A stretch of 64,000 nt of DNA from Chondrilla cf. caribensis (taxonomy: Eukaryota; Porifera; Demospongiae; Chondrillida; Chondrillidae). Every line of letters starts with the position of its first letter. Position 1 is the first letter of the stretch. The notes under the pieces were generated by a model, which was given only the letters and a program-made list of their open reading frames with translations, ran no database searches and was not told the DNA's origin. The DNA lies in assembly GCA_964020155.1 (NCBI GenBank), contig OZ026570.1, positions 2,119,721 through 2,183,720 on the forward strand, written 5' to 3'. Positions 50,301 to 62,291 of this stretch are shown in pieces. The position numbers were made by a program, and so were the translations under genes.

Positions 50301-53300
50301 ACGGTTTCAGGCCAGATGACTGGCACATGCTGTTAGAGCCAAGTTGGGGCCAATGAGCAATGTTTCTCCATCTGTTCGTTACCGTGGGTGACATTTCCCT
50401 TCAAAAAGTGATAAGTACAGGGAATGCAAGTATTGTAGCAGCCGCTCATAGCATATCCGCATTTGTTTTTGCTGTGGAGAATGTAGCCAAACAAATCATA
50501 TTCATTTGTGTCCACATCCATGTTTCGGACTGTACCACACTAGATAGTTAAACGTTATGGTAACCAGTTTTCTTTGCGTAATTCCTGTAATTTTGTGTAT
50601 TTCTTTGCATATCACTCCGTATACTCTTGCATAACTTATAAAATATATTGCTTCATATCTTTTGAAGTACAGAACGTATAGGTCTATTATAAATTTATAA
50701 TAGTGAACTTTATACGTCTTCCATAAAAACACATAGGCAAAGCCACAGTATAATCCGCCACCATTCATAATTACAAACAATAAGGGGTAGTGCCAGTTAT
50801 CTGGCCTAAAAACAGTACAGAATTAATAGTAGCCCCTGGCTATTGGCCTCCCCAGTTTAAATAAGATTCCCTGATCATTGACTCTGATAATATTATATAT
50901 GCACACATACATGTTTATTACACATGTATACACATGGATACACACACCACGTTATCACCCCCCCCCCCCCACACACACACAATCACACACTTAACTAATG
51001 TTGATAATCATTCAATTAATGTTTATTTATTACATGCAGCTGGAACTCATTACTAAGAAGCTATTGGAGTGTGAAGATCCAAATGGAAGTACAGATACGA
51101 TGGAAAGTAGCCTCCTTAATGTAGCTGTATTAAAAAGGAATGTGGAAGTTGTTAAGATCCTATTGAGCAATGGGGCCCAAATAGATGTGAAAGACAGGTA
51201 TGGCTATACTCCCCTCATGAATGCAGTAGAAATGGAAAATAGGGCTATAGTTGAGCTCCTGATAGAGAAAGGTGCAAGCAGACTTGCGACGACTGTTGAT
51301 CAGAAGACGCTACTGCACTTGGCAGCTGGAGTAGGTGATCCAGTCCTGGTGAAAAGGTTTATTAGCGAAGGTCTAACTGTTGACGTTCAAGATAGAAATG
51401 GATGGACACCACTCCATGAGGCTGCATTCTTTGGCTCCGAAGATGTAGCTGAAGTTCTCCTTGAGAAAGGTGAGATCATTAAAATATATTTCATGATAGG
51501 ATTGAAGAAATGGGTTAGTATTAATACATTTATATTGTCATATTAAGCATTCTTGGTCTGAGAAAACCATATTTTGGTGTACTGTTATGTTTTATCTTTT
51601 TAATAAATGTAATGCAGGCCAATTAGGGAAAGTTCATTGAGGAAGTGGTAGCCCTACAATGTTCCATTTGAAGTTGAGGCCTTTTAATAAGCTATGGAAT
51701 AATGCAAAAGTGCCAGTGCACAAAATTGCACTGTGAGAAATATTCTGAAATCAACTCCCATTTAGTACAAAACTAGCAAATTATTCATTAAAGTGAATAT
51801 AGGAATATATTTTTGCTTTAAAGATGAGATATAAGTGAGGTATAACTATAATACATCAACAGTTGAACCATAGATGTACTTATAATATTTTTGTAGTAGT
51901 AGCAGTTAGTACTTCAGTGTTTCAAACCATCTTTGGCAGTTGCTCCTGTTGCTGTTACTGATCAGAAGGAACAGACTCCCCTGCACATTGCAGCACAAGA
52001 AGGTAATGTGGAAGTAGTTCTCCCATTTAGTACAAAACTAGCAAATTATTCATTAAAGTGAATATAGGAATATATTGTTGCTTTAAAGATGAGATATAAG
52101 TGAGGTATAACTATAATACATCAACAGTTGAACCATAGATGTACTTATAATATTTTTGTAGTAGTAGCAGTTAGTACTTCAGTGTTTCAAACCATCTTTG
52201 GCAGTTGCTCCTGTTGCTGTTACTGATCAGAAGGAACAGACTCCCCTGCACATTGCAGCACAAGAAGGTAATGTGGAAGTAGTTAAGTTGCTTTGCAAAA
52301 ACAAGGCCAGACTCATTTCAAGAGACAAGGATGGGAACACTCCAATGGATTTGTGGGCCAACAGAAGAAGAGAAATTAAAGAGAATGAAAAAAAACGCAC
52401 CAACACAAAAGATGACACTGAATATGTTGATGGACAAGATGATGAAATAGAAAAAAAAATGTTGAAGGCCTTTGAAGAATTCTGTGTTAAACAGGATGAA
52501 GATCAAAAATTGCAGATTGACAAGGTTATGACTAAACCATCCAAGAATAAAACTGACAGGGACAAATCTACTAAGGATGATATCGTTGCTGAACATCTCA
52601 GATCAATGACTCCTTTCGGGTATGTAAGCCAGTCTATTATGTTTAGAATGTAGCTTATGATGCACTGAAGTACTGTTATTGTGTATGGCCTGTTAGAGTG
52701 GTTGACATGATGAAACGTTGTCGAAGTGTTGGGGAGAAAGGTTATAGCTTTCTTCAAGATTTTGTTAATTTAAAAGAAGGTGGACAAAAGGTGACAATGA
52801 AGGTAATCCAAGCGATCCTCTCTGGATATTACGTTTCAAATATGCTTATAATGTGAAATTGCTCATATTCTAGCCTGTACTTTAAATATATTTTTAGGAG
52901 TCAACAAAGGTTGTGATGGACAAATTTGTACTGGGACAGAGTATGGTGTTGTGTGAGATCATGGAAGAAGATGGAAAAGGGCATTGCCCAGATCAAGATG
53001 GAGAATTTCAGGCAAAAGATTCATCCCTTTTGAATGTCATTGTTGAGCTGGATCGTAAGGTACTGTGTAGTAAACTTGAAAAGAGGGTTGTTTGGCTATA
53101 TTATAGTTAACATTTTGTGGATAAGTTCAATGGAAATATCTAGCCATAGGAAAGAAAACTCTTCCTATGGCTAGAGATTTCCACTGACCTTTTCCACAGT
53201 ATGTAAACTTGTCAACATTTAGGAAATTAGTAATTTGTTGTAGATGACAAAAACATATTATCTTTAACTTCTATTACAGTATCTTTTTGGTTAACAATTA

Positions 53301-56300
53301 CATAAGTACATCAACACTCCGGGTAACTGTTAACCATCAAATGTTTGTAATCATAATACATAAAATGATATTGAAAATAAACCTCTTGTGGCCTATCTAG
53401 TGGATAAAGATTTGTAGGCTTATATGTTATTGTGACAAATATTTAGCATAATTTTTATTGCTTATAATATGTTGCTTCTTATTCAGTATTGTGCAATTTG
53501 TACACCTTGAGTTTTGTTCACCTAGTAATATCTTGTTATATACTTCCAACATAACAGGATCTTGTACAGCACCCTGCTATGATGGCTCTGGTGGATAGAC
53601 AGTGGAACCGAACTGGAAGGTGGTTGTTCACGTGAGTGGTCTACAGAGGAATGTGTTTATCAACATGTACATTTATTATACAATCCTCTGTTACTTTAGG
53701 CGCTCATTCATTTGGTTCCTTGTGAGAATGGCAATATTTGCAGCAGCTCTCATCATTGCTGCTCGTCCCGATCTTGATAACCCTGGTTGCTACAGAAATA
53801 GTTTGGATTACTTCAGACTTGTTTTGGAAGTGATTTCTCTGATATGCTTCATAATGAAAGCCTATGATGAAATAGTTGAAATGACAGAGTAAGTGCTCTA
53901 CCTTATGCAATATGCTGTATCTATTGTCCTGGCAGTGAAATATAAATGATTATATTCTTTTCTTCCAGGTACAAGAAAAAGTACTTTTTGGACTACTTTA
54001 ACTATCTTCAGCTGCTTGGAATTGCCTTAGCATTGATGATAATTCCATTTCGAGCTGCTACAACCTGGTGTGCTTCCACTGGAGTAGGCTACTGTGCTCT
54101 TCCTGTTGGCAATGTCACAGATATAAGCCACCATTGCATTACAGCCTCTCAAATCCAATGGATATTTGCTTCCTTGGCTTATCTTGCCAATTGTTTGTGC
54201 CTTTTGGAATATTTGTCGTTATTTCGGTGAGTATAAATATAGGAAGGGTAATACCATATCTTCTTTAGAAAGGTATATCTGCTACAAATTTAAAAGTGTA
54301 TATTTGAGTCCAATTTTTCTGTTATGATCCTGTTTGGTTTTCATGAAGCATGCATGTAGACATGTACATTCTATTAGGGTGATCCTCTGGGTCCAGGAAT
54401 ATCAGTAACATTAAAATTAATATTATTAATGGCCCATCCCATTCATCGACCTTAGAAAAAACTCTATACTGTAGTAGGTTAGTTATGCCCAGTCACGTAA
54501 TGGGACAAATACATCTTGGTTCTGATATACAGTACTGATTAGAAGTACTTTACCATAAAATTGCGGACTACACGCGGACTAAGCGCGGAAGGTTCGACAG
54601 TACACGCACGAGTACTCGCGGTAATTAACACATCGAACTCGAGAAATCTGATCGAATACTTAAACATACATTGTACGGGGCGAATTCTCGCGAAAGTACT
54701 CGCAGTAACTAACACTTCAAACTTGTGAATTCGAGCGATTATCCAAAGAAAGCCGCGTTGTATATCAAAGATATGCCTCGAAAACAAAACGAAAGTTATT
54801 ACTTGTTCAATGGTGGAACATTAAAGACAATGGGACATAGAATCCAGTTAACGTGAAGTACGGAAGTACGTAGGAACAGATTTACAGAACTGCAATGAAT
54901 TCGAACAAGCGCTATCGAAATCGAGCTATGTTCGCTATTGTATTGGCAGATGATCATCGAATCCTAACAAAACATGGAAACACTTCGTGGATGAGGATAA
55001 CAACAGCCGAAGGAAGAACAAATCCCTTATAATTCTGACCCACAACAGCCCCACAGCCACATATCCACTCACCACATTCAGTGACCCACACTCCATACTT
55101 GATACAAGCGCTTGTTCGAAGTAATTGCATTTCTATCGAAAAGTCCATTTGCTGAGAGCGTGTGAGTTTCTGCTTCCTCTCGAATCCACGGATACAATTT
55201 GCGATACTTTCAAGCCTTCTTGATATAACCGTACAATTTTTTGTCGCTAATAGAGGTTCTTTTATTCTCATATGACGCTTCTAACAATTTTCGTTCATAA
55301 TTTCCACACTTCGAGCGATAAAATTGCGAATCAGCTATTCGTTGAACGGTGCGCCCGCCATTGTGTAAATTAGTGATAATTGTGTTATTCTTTGATATGG
55401 ATTAGTGCTAATCAATGCGAGTACTCGCAAGTAGTCCGCGAGTACAAGTGGACTACATGCGCTTGGTCCGCATGTAACATAGTAATGTACTTTTAATCAG
55501 TACTGTACTTAATAACTAGTATACAAATAGTATCCATGCGATGGAAGTTACTCTAACTAACTAGATATTCCACAGCACTATGATGTTGACATGTCATACC
55601 TACATAACCTTTGTCGCGTGCATGTCATGAGATAGAGATAGCATAATCCAATAAAATGTCCATGAGACAGTACAGATACTTTGCTGACAAGATTCAAATA
55701 ACTCCAGAATCCATTAAATCTTCAAAACAGCTGATGGACAACCTATCATACATTTTCAAGGCATTCTTCAGCAAGTGCAGTCTTTAGCAGGAATTTACAG
55801 TGTCACTAGAATCACAGGAAGCACATAAAAACTGACCACTTTATATTAGATTACACTGTTTTCTAAACATAGAAGTTATTGAAAACACTATTGAGTGTGC
55901 ATATGTTATACCTGCTTAAGTGTTGATTCCTCAATGAAGGACCAAAAGTTGAATACTTAAAAGTGTTCCTTTCCTGTGTGCCTCAGTGTACACTCTCCTA
56001 ATCAAATTACCTTAACCGATTATATACAAATGATGCTAATTGGTGTCAATACAATGAATGGCCAATGACGCCAATTGGCATCATAAAACTAGGGAGCAGA
56101 AAATCCCATATATCTCGGCCGAGGAAGCTTCTATTGACTCGAATCCTGCTGTTGACTATAGCTCTATTACTGAACTACAACCTAGTAATAGAATGACCAT
56201 TTTGAGAGAATGAACGAAAGAATTTGATCTAAAGCGACGAAGTTATTATCTGACGAAGTGCGCCTAATTCCTTCAGAAGTTCTGCTGCAAAATTCAGCAC

Positions 56301-57515
56301 TGGCTCTTATTCGTAGACAGATGCTTCTCTGCCATATAGACACTCGCAACTCCATTTCTTCATTCGGGTACATCATTGATTTCATTGATGTATTGATTGG
56401 CTAAAATGTTTCTTTTTTCAAACACACAATTAGACAAATCACACCTACTCGATAAAATCAATTCGGCCACAAGGGTCACGCGGTACAATGACATCATGGC
56501 ACATAATCTGTTAATGATGATCCAGTTCAAACCTTTTGAAAATAGTATCTGTTTCCTTTCTGCAGAATGACTGGCATTTACGTAAGGATCATAGTGGAAA
56601 TCGTAAAGTCAGACATTGTCAAGTTCACTATTCTTTACTGTATCTTCCTACTGGTCTTTGTGGGTTCATTTTACTTTGGACTCAGAGCAGGAGTGACTGT
56701 TAAGGATGATGGACAATTAGTGTCTGATGTCAGTGTGTTCCCACTGGAATCATTGTGAGTTAGTAAAGTTATATTCAGATTAATTATCTGTACAGTATGC
56801 ATTTTCTGTAAATTTCTGTTAATTTGCTGCCTTTTTATTTGCCCCAATTTCTGAGTAACTATATAATCTACAATCAGTGGATATCTAGTTAATCCAAATT
56901 CATTTTACTACCTTATTTCTCAAAATTGAATTATGGTGGACAAACGAGGACATTACTCATGCTATGCCTGACTGATTTGTATGTCAAAAATCACTTTTTA
57001 CCAAATGGTAAGGTTTGAATTGAGGATTCACGTATCAGTGTTCTCTTATATTATAGGTATCCGTGGCACGTACTATTTACTGGTATTCGTATATTGCTTG
57101 AATCAGGGAGTGTTGTGGACTATTTCTCCTCTGATGACACCACTGGAGAATATATTGGATATCAGTAAGTGCACTTCATTGTTCAGTTTTGTACCTCCTC
57201 CCATGTATTGTAAAGCTGTCATGAGGTGAATTCTTTCTTTTTCTTTGTAGGTGGTTCTCCATTGTTCTTTACCTGCTTTTCTTGTTCATTGTGATCATTG
57301 TCCTTCTCAACATCTTGATCGCTCAAATGAGTGATTCTTATTCCAAAGCACATGAAGATGTGGAAGGAACATTTGCCATGGCTAGAGCTAGGATTGTTGC
57401 TCGTCTTTTGAAAGGAAGCCCTTTATGGCACATCCCAGAAAGTTGTGTTAAGCGGCGATTGGAGAAAAATAAATCAATTCCATGGTTCCTAAAGGTATGA
57501 CGATGTAATTCACTT

Positions 57516-57568
<53 letters not shown>

Positions 57569-58137
57569 ATGAGTGTGTGCGTACGTGTATTTCTCTAAAT
57601 ACACTATTTATTTAGCCATCCAATTCCACACTTTCCAAGGTGCTTACTTGAACAGTTTATGGCCAGTATCAAATTTAATTCAATTTATTTGTTTCTCTAT
57701 TGATTCCTGTACGTAGTCATTCAAGGCCTTAACTTATCAGAAGTATATCTGGATCGGTGAGAGTCAAATTCTCTTTTTTGTTGTTATCCATCACTTTACA
57801 TGTTGTTTATTGTCTTAAGATTCCCCAGAGGATATTTTCAGCAATGAGAAACAAAAGATGGAGACGGATACCAGATTAGAGTAAGGCCAAAATTCATTTT
57901 ATCTATGAAGTCATGTTTAATTGCTTTCTCCAATGCTCCATCCTTATGTACAGACGTCTTGATGAGAAGGTGGAAATATTAACCAAAATGATTAAGAATT
58001 TAAGTGATAATTCCCCCAAGTCGAAGGATGATGACAAGGATAAGTACAGTGTGGGTGTACCAACAGATGATAATGGGGGTATCAGTGGAGTGCATACAAC
58101 CTATGATAAAGAAGATCAACCAAACTCCACTATGTAA
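47342..58137 (+). CDS. Ankyrin-repeat TRP-type cation channel
   Basis: Fifteen exons in consistent phase give 954 residues: 47342-47593, 47681-47833, 51040-51469, 52205-52619, 52697-52802, 52898-53059, 53558-53631, 53700-53888, 53969-54226, 56566-56754, 57057-57164, 57251-57494, 57717-57756, 57820-57880, 57954-58137. After a unique N terminus come five or so ankyrin repeats (about 140-310; 'GYTPLMNAVEMENRAIVELL', 'GWTPLHEAAFFGSEDVAEVL', 'QTPLHIAAQEGNVEVVKLL'), a charged linker, then S1 ('FLVRMAIFAAALIIAARPD') to S6. S5 is 'FTILYCIFLLVFVGSFYFGL', the pore loop 'LWYPWHVLFTGIRILLESG', and S6 'LYLLFLFIVIIVLLNILIAQ' followed by 'MSDSYSKAHED'. A short coiled coil ('RRLDEKVEILTKMIKNL') precedes the 'NSTM' end. 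The subfamily is unclear (TRPA- or TRPV-like; far fewer repeats than TRPA1). AATAAA lies near 58343. Confidence 0.9.
48555..49990 (-). pseudogene. hAT (ZBED-type) transposase remnant in TRP intron 2
   Basis: Antisense to the host gene. It reads from a degenerate BED zinc finger ('KTKQSNTSNLYSHLKKHHSR') through 'TTDLWTSSSNDLFITFTVHF', 'AITTDSASNMKRAC', 'LSCFGHNLDLAVQKACDD' and 'QDFDVMEAVVATLSPLGELT' to 'VCSLLDPRFKCLD'. Stops before the BED cysteines, a frameshift near 49765 and another break near 49070 disable it. The C-terminal hATC dimerisation block is missing. The ends were not located. Confidence 0.88.
50309..50810. mobile_element. Inverted-repeat element, possible hAT-type MITE
   Basis: CAGGCCAGATGACTGGCAC at the left and the inverse AGGCCAGATAACTGGCAC at the right delimit about 500 bp in TRP intron 2. 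Each terminus is itself nearly palindromic. The interior has no convincing coding sequence. It may be a non-autonomous relative of the neighbouring hAT remnant. Confidence 0.55.
51755..52284 (+). repeat. 265-bp tandem duplication spanning an ankyrin-exon acceptor
   Basis: 51755-52019 and 52020-52284 are two adjacent copies differing at about one base (ATATATTTTTGC against ATATATTGTTGC). Each includes intron sequence, the acceptor TTTGGCAG and the first 80 bp of TRP exon 4. The period is not a multiple of 3. Only splicing to the second copy (52205) keeps the frame; splicing to the first (51940) leads to a stop shortly after the junction. Confidence 0.95.
53117..53198. repeat. Fold-back element, about 82 bp, in TRP intron 6
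   Basis: GTGGAtAAGttCAatGGAAAT...CTAGCCATAGGAA and its inverse meet at an AAAA turn. The central 13-bp arm is exact. Confidence 0.8.
54530..55505. mobile_element. TIR DNA element, about 976 bp, TA-flanked, in TRP intron 9
   Basis: The left end CAGTACTGATTAGAAGTAC and the inverse of the right end CAGTACTGATTAAAAGTAC match in all but one of 19 bases, continuing imperfectly for about 60 bp. TA dinucleotides flank both ends, as in Tc1/mariner-type insertion. The interior is markedly richer in CpG than its host intron and contains two diverged copies of a subterminal block (AGTACTCGCGGTAATTAACA and AGTACTCGCAGTAACTAACA). No transposase is recognised; the minus ORF at 54954-55271 is of unknown nature. 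Confidence 0.8.
55506..56565. other. Remainder of TRP intron 9
   Basis: AT-rich. Around 56040-56150 it carries a palindrome-rich segment (GATGCTAATTGGTGTCA...GACGCCAATTGGCATCA). The minus-strand frame at 56182-56385 ('SICLRIRASAEFCSRTSEGI') may be a mobile-element fragment; I could not identify it. Confidence 0.4.
57518..57566. repeat. (GT)n microsatellite in TRP intron 12
   Basis: About 24 GT units directly after the 57494 donor region. Confidence 0.95.
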
Positions 58138-58699
58138 TACAATACACGTACAAATATGTAAGTACTTAGGCTACAGTAGAACACATAATGCTGTATAGTA
58201 CATACGTAGGATACCTAATACTGTATAATAACAATTATTAGATGACTATAGTTTCAATTATTATTGCAATAATGTATTAAATTTTGTAGACACACACACC
58301 ATATTAATTTCTACTTGTTAAGTTATTGTTAGTTACTAGTATAATAAACTTAATTGTGTAATTGTGTTATGTATTTATATATAGGGAGGTGGAGAACCAC
58401 ATTATTGCATGTTGAATATATTATATAAATCAAAATTGATAATCATATGGTATAGGTGGTAATTAAGAGTGTGGTAGAAAAAAGACCTCGGACCATCATG
58501 ATATAGTTCTTCACGATTATCAGTAATTTCATGCAGCTCAAATTGAGTGTCTATGATCTGAAGAGTCCCAATTCCAAATAATTGAGGACGAGAACGGGCT
58601 ACGCTAGACTACACGACCCCGGCATGATTATACGATGTAGCCATTTTGTATCGTCTCACGTAATATAAAATTGCATTTGTTTATTATACTATAACATAG
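58138..58699. other. 3' flank of the TRP gene
   Basis: AT-rich 3' UTR and flank. AATAAA at about 58343 is the likely polyadenylation signal. Around 58585-58640 is a short CpG-richer stretch with no gene. Confidence 0.5.
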
Positions 58700-59881
58700 T
58701 ATCATAGACACTCTAAACTACTTAACCGGGACTGGAATCCGCCCACGCACCGATGTGACCACGTTTGTTAGCTATTCCGGTTTTCGATCCGTGTTATTTC
58801 CGGTTTGTTGATCAAGTTCATTTCGTCGCCGAGCTCGTGTCTTTGGTTGTATCGGATTATCCGTCCAATTCATGGTCGAATCTCCCCTTTCTCCGCTTCA
58901 TACATTCGTTAGTGTCCTTCGTAAGCTGCTTACCGAAGAATTTGCCAGCGTGAGACTCAAAAAGCATTCCACCGTAAGGAAACAGATGTTAAAACTCTTC
59001 TACAAGCCGAGAAAGTTTTAACATCGTTGTCGCTGTCTTTATGAAGAAATCTCCGCACTTCTGAAGCGCCTACCCCTGCCAGCCGATGGACCTCGTACCT
59101 TACCAATAGCATTATGGCTAATTAGTTAAGTATAAATGATATTCATATTGTTATAATAACAATAGCCTTTGTTGCGGTTAACTACATCCGCCGTCAACGA
59201 GAATTCACTTCCAAATCAGACTGAATTTCAATGCCGTATTCGTTCGTATATCCCAGCTAACATGGATATCCAAGACTAAAATGACAGTCTAATGCATCCG
59301 GCGTTCTTCCAGCTATCGTTTGGAAAAAAAAGCGAGCCGATCGGGTGAAAAATGAGCAAGATCCTTCATGAACCGTGAAGAGAGCGAAATAAGGGCAGTT
59401 TAGACCATAAAAAGCTTCTTTCTCGACGAAGCAAGAGATTTTAAATTCTTCGACGCACATCAATGCACGCCCAGCAACAAGAGGATCATTTTGATGGCCA
59501 CTTTGTTGCGTTTCGGAGTGAAGTTTTTTGGCAAACTCTGTTACCAAATTTCATCAACGCCTGCTTTAGTAATGATTTGTATCTTGGTAAGTTTCACGAC
59601 TAGGACTATTTAGAAAAGGAAAAGTTATACCATTCAGTAGTTTTACTTTCATTCTACTGAATCATATGTAACAGAGCCCACTAATACGTGTTATCGTCTT
59701 ACATGAACAAAATGAAACGAAGACCTTTTCACGGGTCTCCTCTGCGAGTTAACAATCGTGGTCACACCGGAAATAAATTTACGCATGATTTTATACATAA
59801 TATATGCATAATAACTATGTTGTACAATACGTAATACTGATGATTCCAGTCCCGGTTACGTAGTTTAGAGTGTCTATGATA
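58700..59881. mobile_element. TIR DNA element, about 1.18 kb
   Basis: The left end TATCATAGACACTCTAAACT, continuing ACTTAACCGGGACTGGAATC, is repeated inverted at the right end (TGATTCCAGTCCCGGTTACG, AGTTTAGAGTGTCTATGATA). The arms are about 45 bp with one or two mismatches. The interior is CpG-richer than its flanks and carries only short frames (for example minus 59257-59547) that I do not recognise. It is probably a non-autonomous DNA transposon. Confidence 0.8.
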
Positions 59882-60192
59882 GTATAAATTCGCCTTGTGG
59901 TCCGGAAGAAGAATCTGAAGAGACTGCTTATGTACTTACTCTCGATAGTAACTAACTTCTGGCTGGCTATATTGGTTCAAGTGTGAATTGCTACGGCTAT
60001 CAAACAAATTGTGTCCTGTCGCTGTTTCTCCTGCCAAGTAATCGGTGCGTTTGAACTTCCATTGTACACAACTTTTTTATTTGGGATTAGTTAGTTTTAA
60101 TTTTGTGATAGATAGATACCGTAATTCTAGAAAATAATGTGTGATTAAAATAATACAAATCATCCAAATCTAGAGTAGAATTATATAAATGC

Positions 60193-60788
60193 TAAGGTAA
60201 AATAGGGTAATTTCGGAAAAACTTCGAGTGATTGCTCTCTTGCGTTAAGGGATATGAAAGTAATCGCCCGTGAGCTATATAGCAGAAAGGTTATCATGTG
60301 TCCTTAAGTCCCAGAAGATTACACACCAGTACCTATTTCTTTCGTGGCGTGGCACCCCATTTTCTCTTCCAGGACGGTACATGTCAATTTCCGGGTAATT
60401 TCGGAATCCCGTGTAAAATGGCTGTATCCAGCATTTTGGAATGGACGGAAACGCAAGTTATAAGAAGTTTAAAGCTGCCTGTAAATTCGCATTGTACCAT
60501 TTAGGCATTATAGTGGGATTAAAATGGAATTTAAATTACGGCGCGCTTGATAAGAAAGTAAGCATGAGGTCATTATGATACAATTGTTACGGTGTTCACA
60601 AAAATGGAAGAATTTCAGCTCTACCAGTTGTTTTTAAGCGATTTAAGATATCAAAACGATCGCAAAGTGCTAGCGCAGAGGGGAACGAAAGCGAACTGCT
60701 CATTTATCAGACACAGCTGGAGTCGTTTCCCTTTAAAGTGAGATTTCCGAAATTACCCTCTTTCCGAAATTACCCTACTCTACCTTAA
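60193..60788. mobile_element. TIR element (MITE), about 596 bp
   Basis: The left end TAAGGTAAAATAGGGTAATT (then TCGGAAA) and the inverse of the right end TAAGGTAGAGTAGGGTAATT (then TCGGAAA) match over about 27 bp with three differences. The right end holds a second copy of TTTCCGAAATTACCCT. The interior is non-coding. Confidence 0.75.
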
Positions 60789-62290
60789 TACATAAATATG
60801 CGCAACGCCATTTTGAACACCAGAAACGAATAATGCGCTCTTCAACAGGAAATGCCCCTTCAGATAACATACGTAGTGCATTGGTAATACAATTTATTGT
60901 GGGATCTATAGTGGTACAGCTCTACGTGTCTTCTGTAATTTATAATATGAAAGTTAGAGGAGTAGATATGTAGTACTTGAGGAAATCCAAACAAGGTATT
61001 TAACACTCTGTGACAGATCAAATTTGGACCATTTTATGCTATTTATTGGATTTCAGTAGGCTGAATGACGTAATTCATCAATATAAATATCTACTAACCT
61101 CGAACTTCCTTACTTTAAAGTAGACATGCATAGCTGTTACTCTAGGTTTTTTGGGTTCTCTGTCACTTGTTAACTCTTTGGTGAACCATGACCGAAAGTT
61201 GATTTCTTGGTCCCAATATCAATTATTTTTGTGCACTTTATCGATCGTCTCCAGCAGATCTTGCTGAGTGGAGCAACTACATGTAATGATCTATAATACT
61301 GCAGGTGCACTATGTGCAGAACCTCGCTGTTACCATAGTAGGTTTTGGTAAGGTACACTTATTTTGGGCTGGCCTCTCCAGTCCGAATAAGTATACCTAA
61401 CCTGCCCTACCATGGTTACATCCACAAAAATAGGAGGAACACAATTGAAATACCGGTATAGAATCGCCAGCCATCTTTCCAGGCCAATGACACCATACAC
61501 AAATGTCTGCCAAAATGGATGTCTTCGTGCCCGAAAGACAATTTGGTAAACCCTGCTCCCATGCTTGATAAAGTCAAAAATTGCTTACTAATATTTTTGA
61601 AGGTTGTCATATTTGCTTTTTCAAGACTTTCAATGAACATTTGCTCGAAAAACTGAGACCGTGAGGAAACGAAATCTAAGTGCCCTATTTGTCCGTTTTG
61701 TGTGAACCACAGTTGACCACAAATGGAATTGTTAGCATCACCTCGTAGCACGTTCATGCCCTCTTCCAGCCGAGCAAAGGAATAGAGACTGGACACTTCG
61801 ACGGGCTGGCAATTTGTACACAAAGAAGTCGCATGTTGGCCAAAATGCCAAAATTTGTGGGTCCGAAACAATCAAGTGCGTGGGCTAACCTCATCAGACT
61901 CCTCTAATGGAAACAATTAACCTCAGTAATAACAGAGTCTGCTGGGGCTCATGGAAGGAAATTGAAAATGTATGTACTGTTGATTAAACTTAATGTTCAT
62001 AAATCTATTTAAAATGGCTTGTACATGAATATATTATTATGACTAGGTGTAGTTTGATGGAAGACTCGGAGCCCTTCTCCTGTAAAATCAACCAAACATA
62101 TTGTTAAAACGTTCCATATTGTGCCTGAGCCAAGTCAAAGACCTACGAGGATTTCGTCGGCAAGAAGGCAACCGAATTGAAGGGAACTCTGCTTTTTGCT
62201 TCTGGGCCAAAATTTGTGTGATGCATATAAATAAATATATATATACATGTATATATATATATACTCAGTATATGTACGTATATATGTATA
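60789..62290. other. Intergenic region with a hairpin and an unidentified ORF
   Basis: A minus-strand frame of 151 codons at 61416-61871 ('CTNCQPVEVSSLYSFARLEE', 'KDGWRFYTGISIVFLLFLWM') is longer than most chance ORFs here and ends in a hydrophobic segment. I do not recognise it, and it abuts an inverted repeat. A TA-rich tract lies at 62236-62291. Nothing else is evident. Confidence 0.35.
61329..61419. repeat. Snap-back repeat, about 90 bp
   Basis: GTTACCATAGTAGG...GGTACACTTATTTTGGGCTGG and, inverted, GTAACCATGGTAGG...GGTATACTTATTCGGACTGG, separated by CCTCT. Probably a very short MITE. Confidence 0.75.
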
Positions 62291-62291
62291 C

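Noticed and set aside
61416..61871. Minus-strand ORF of 151 codons with a C-terminal hydrophobic segment
   Set aside because: Not reported as a gene: no family, no promoter or splice signals, and its stop lies in a snap-back repeat. It could still be an exon; transcript data would decide.
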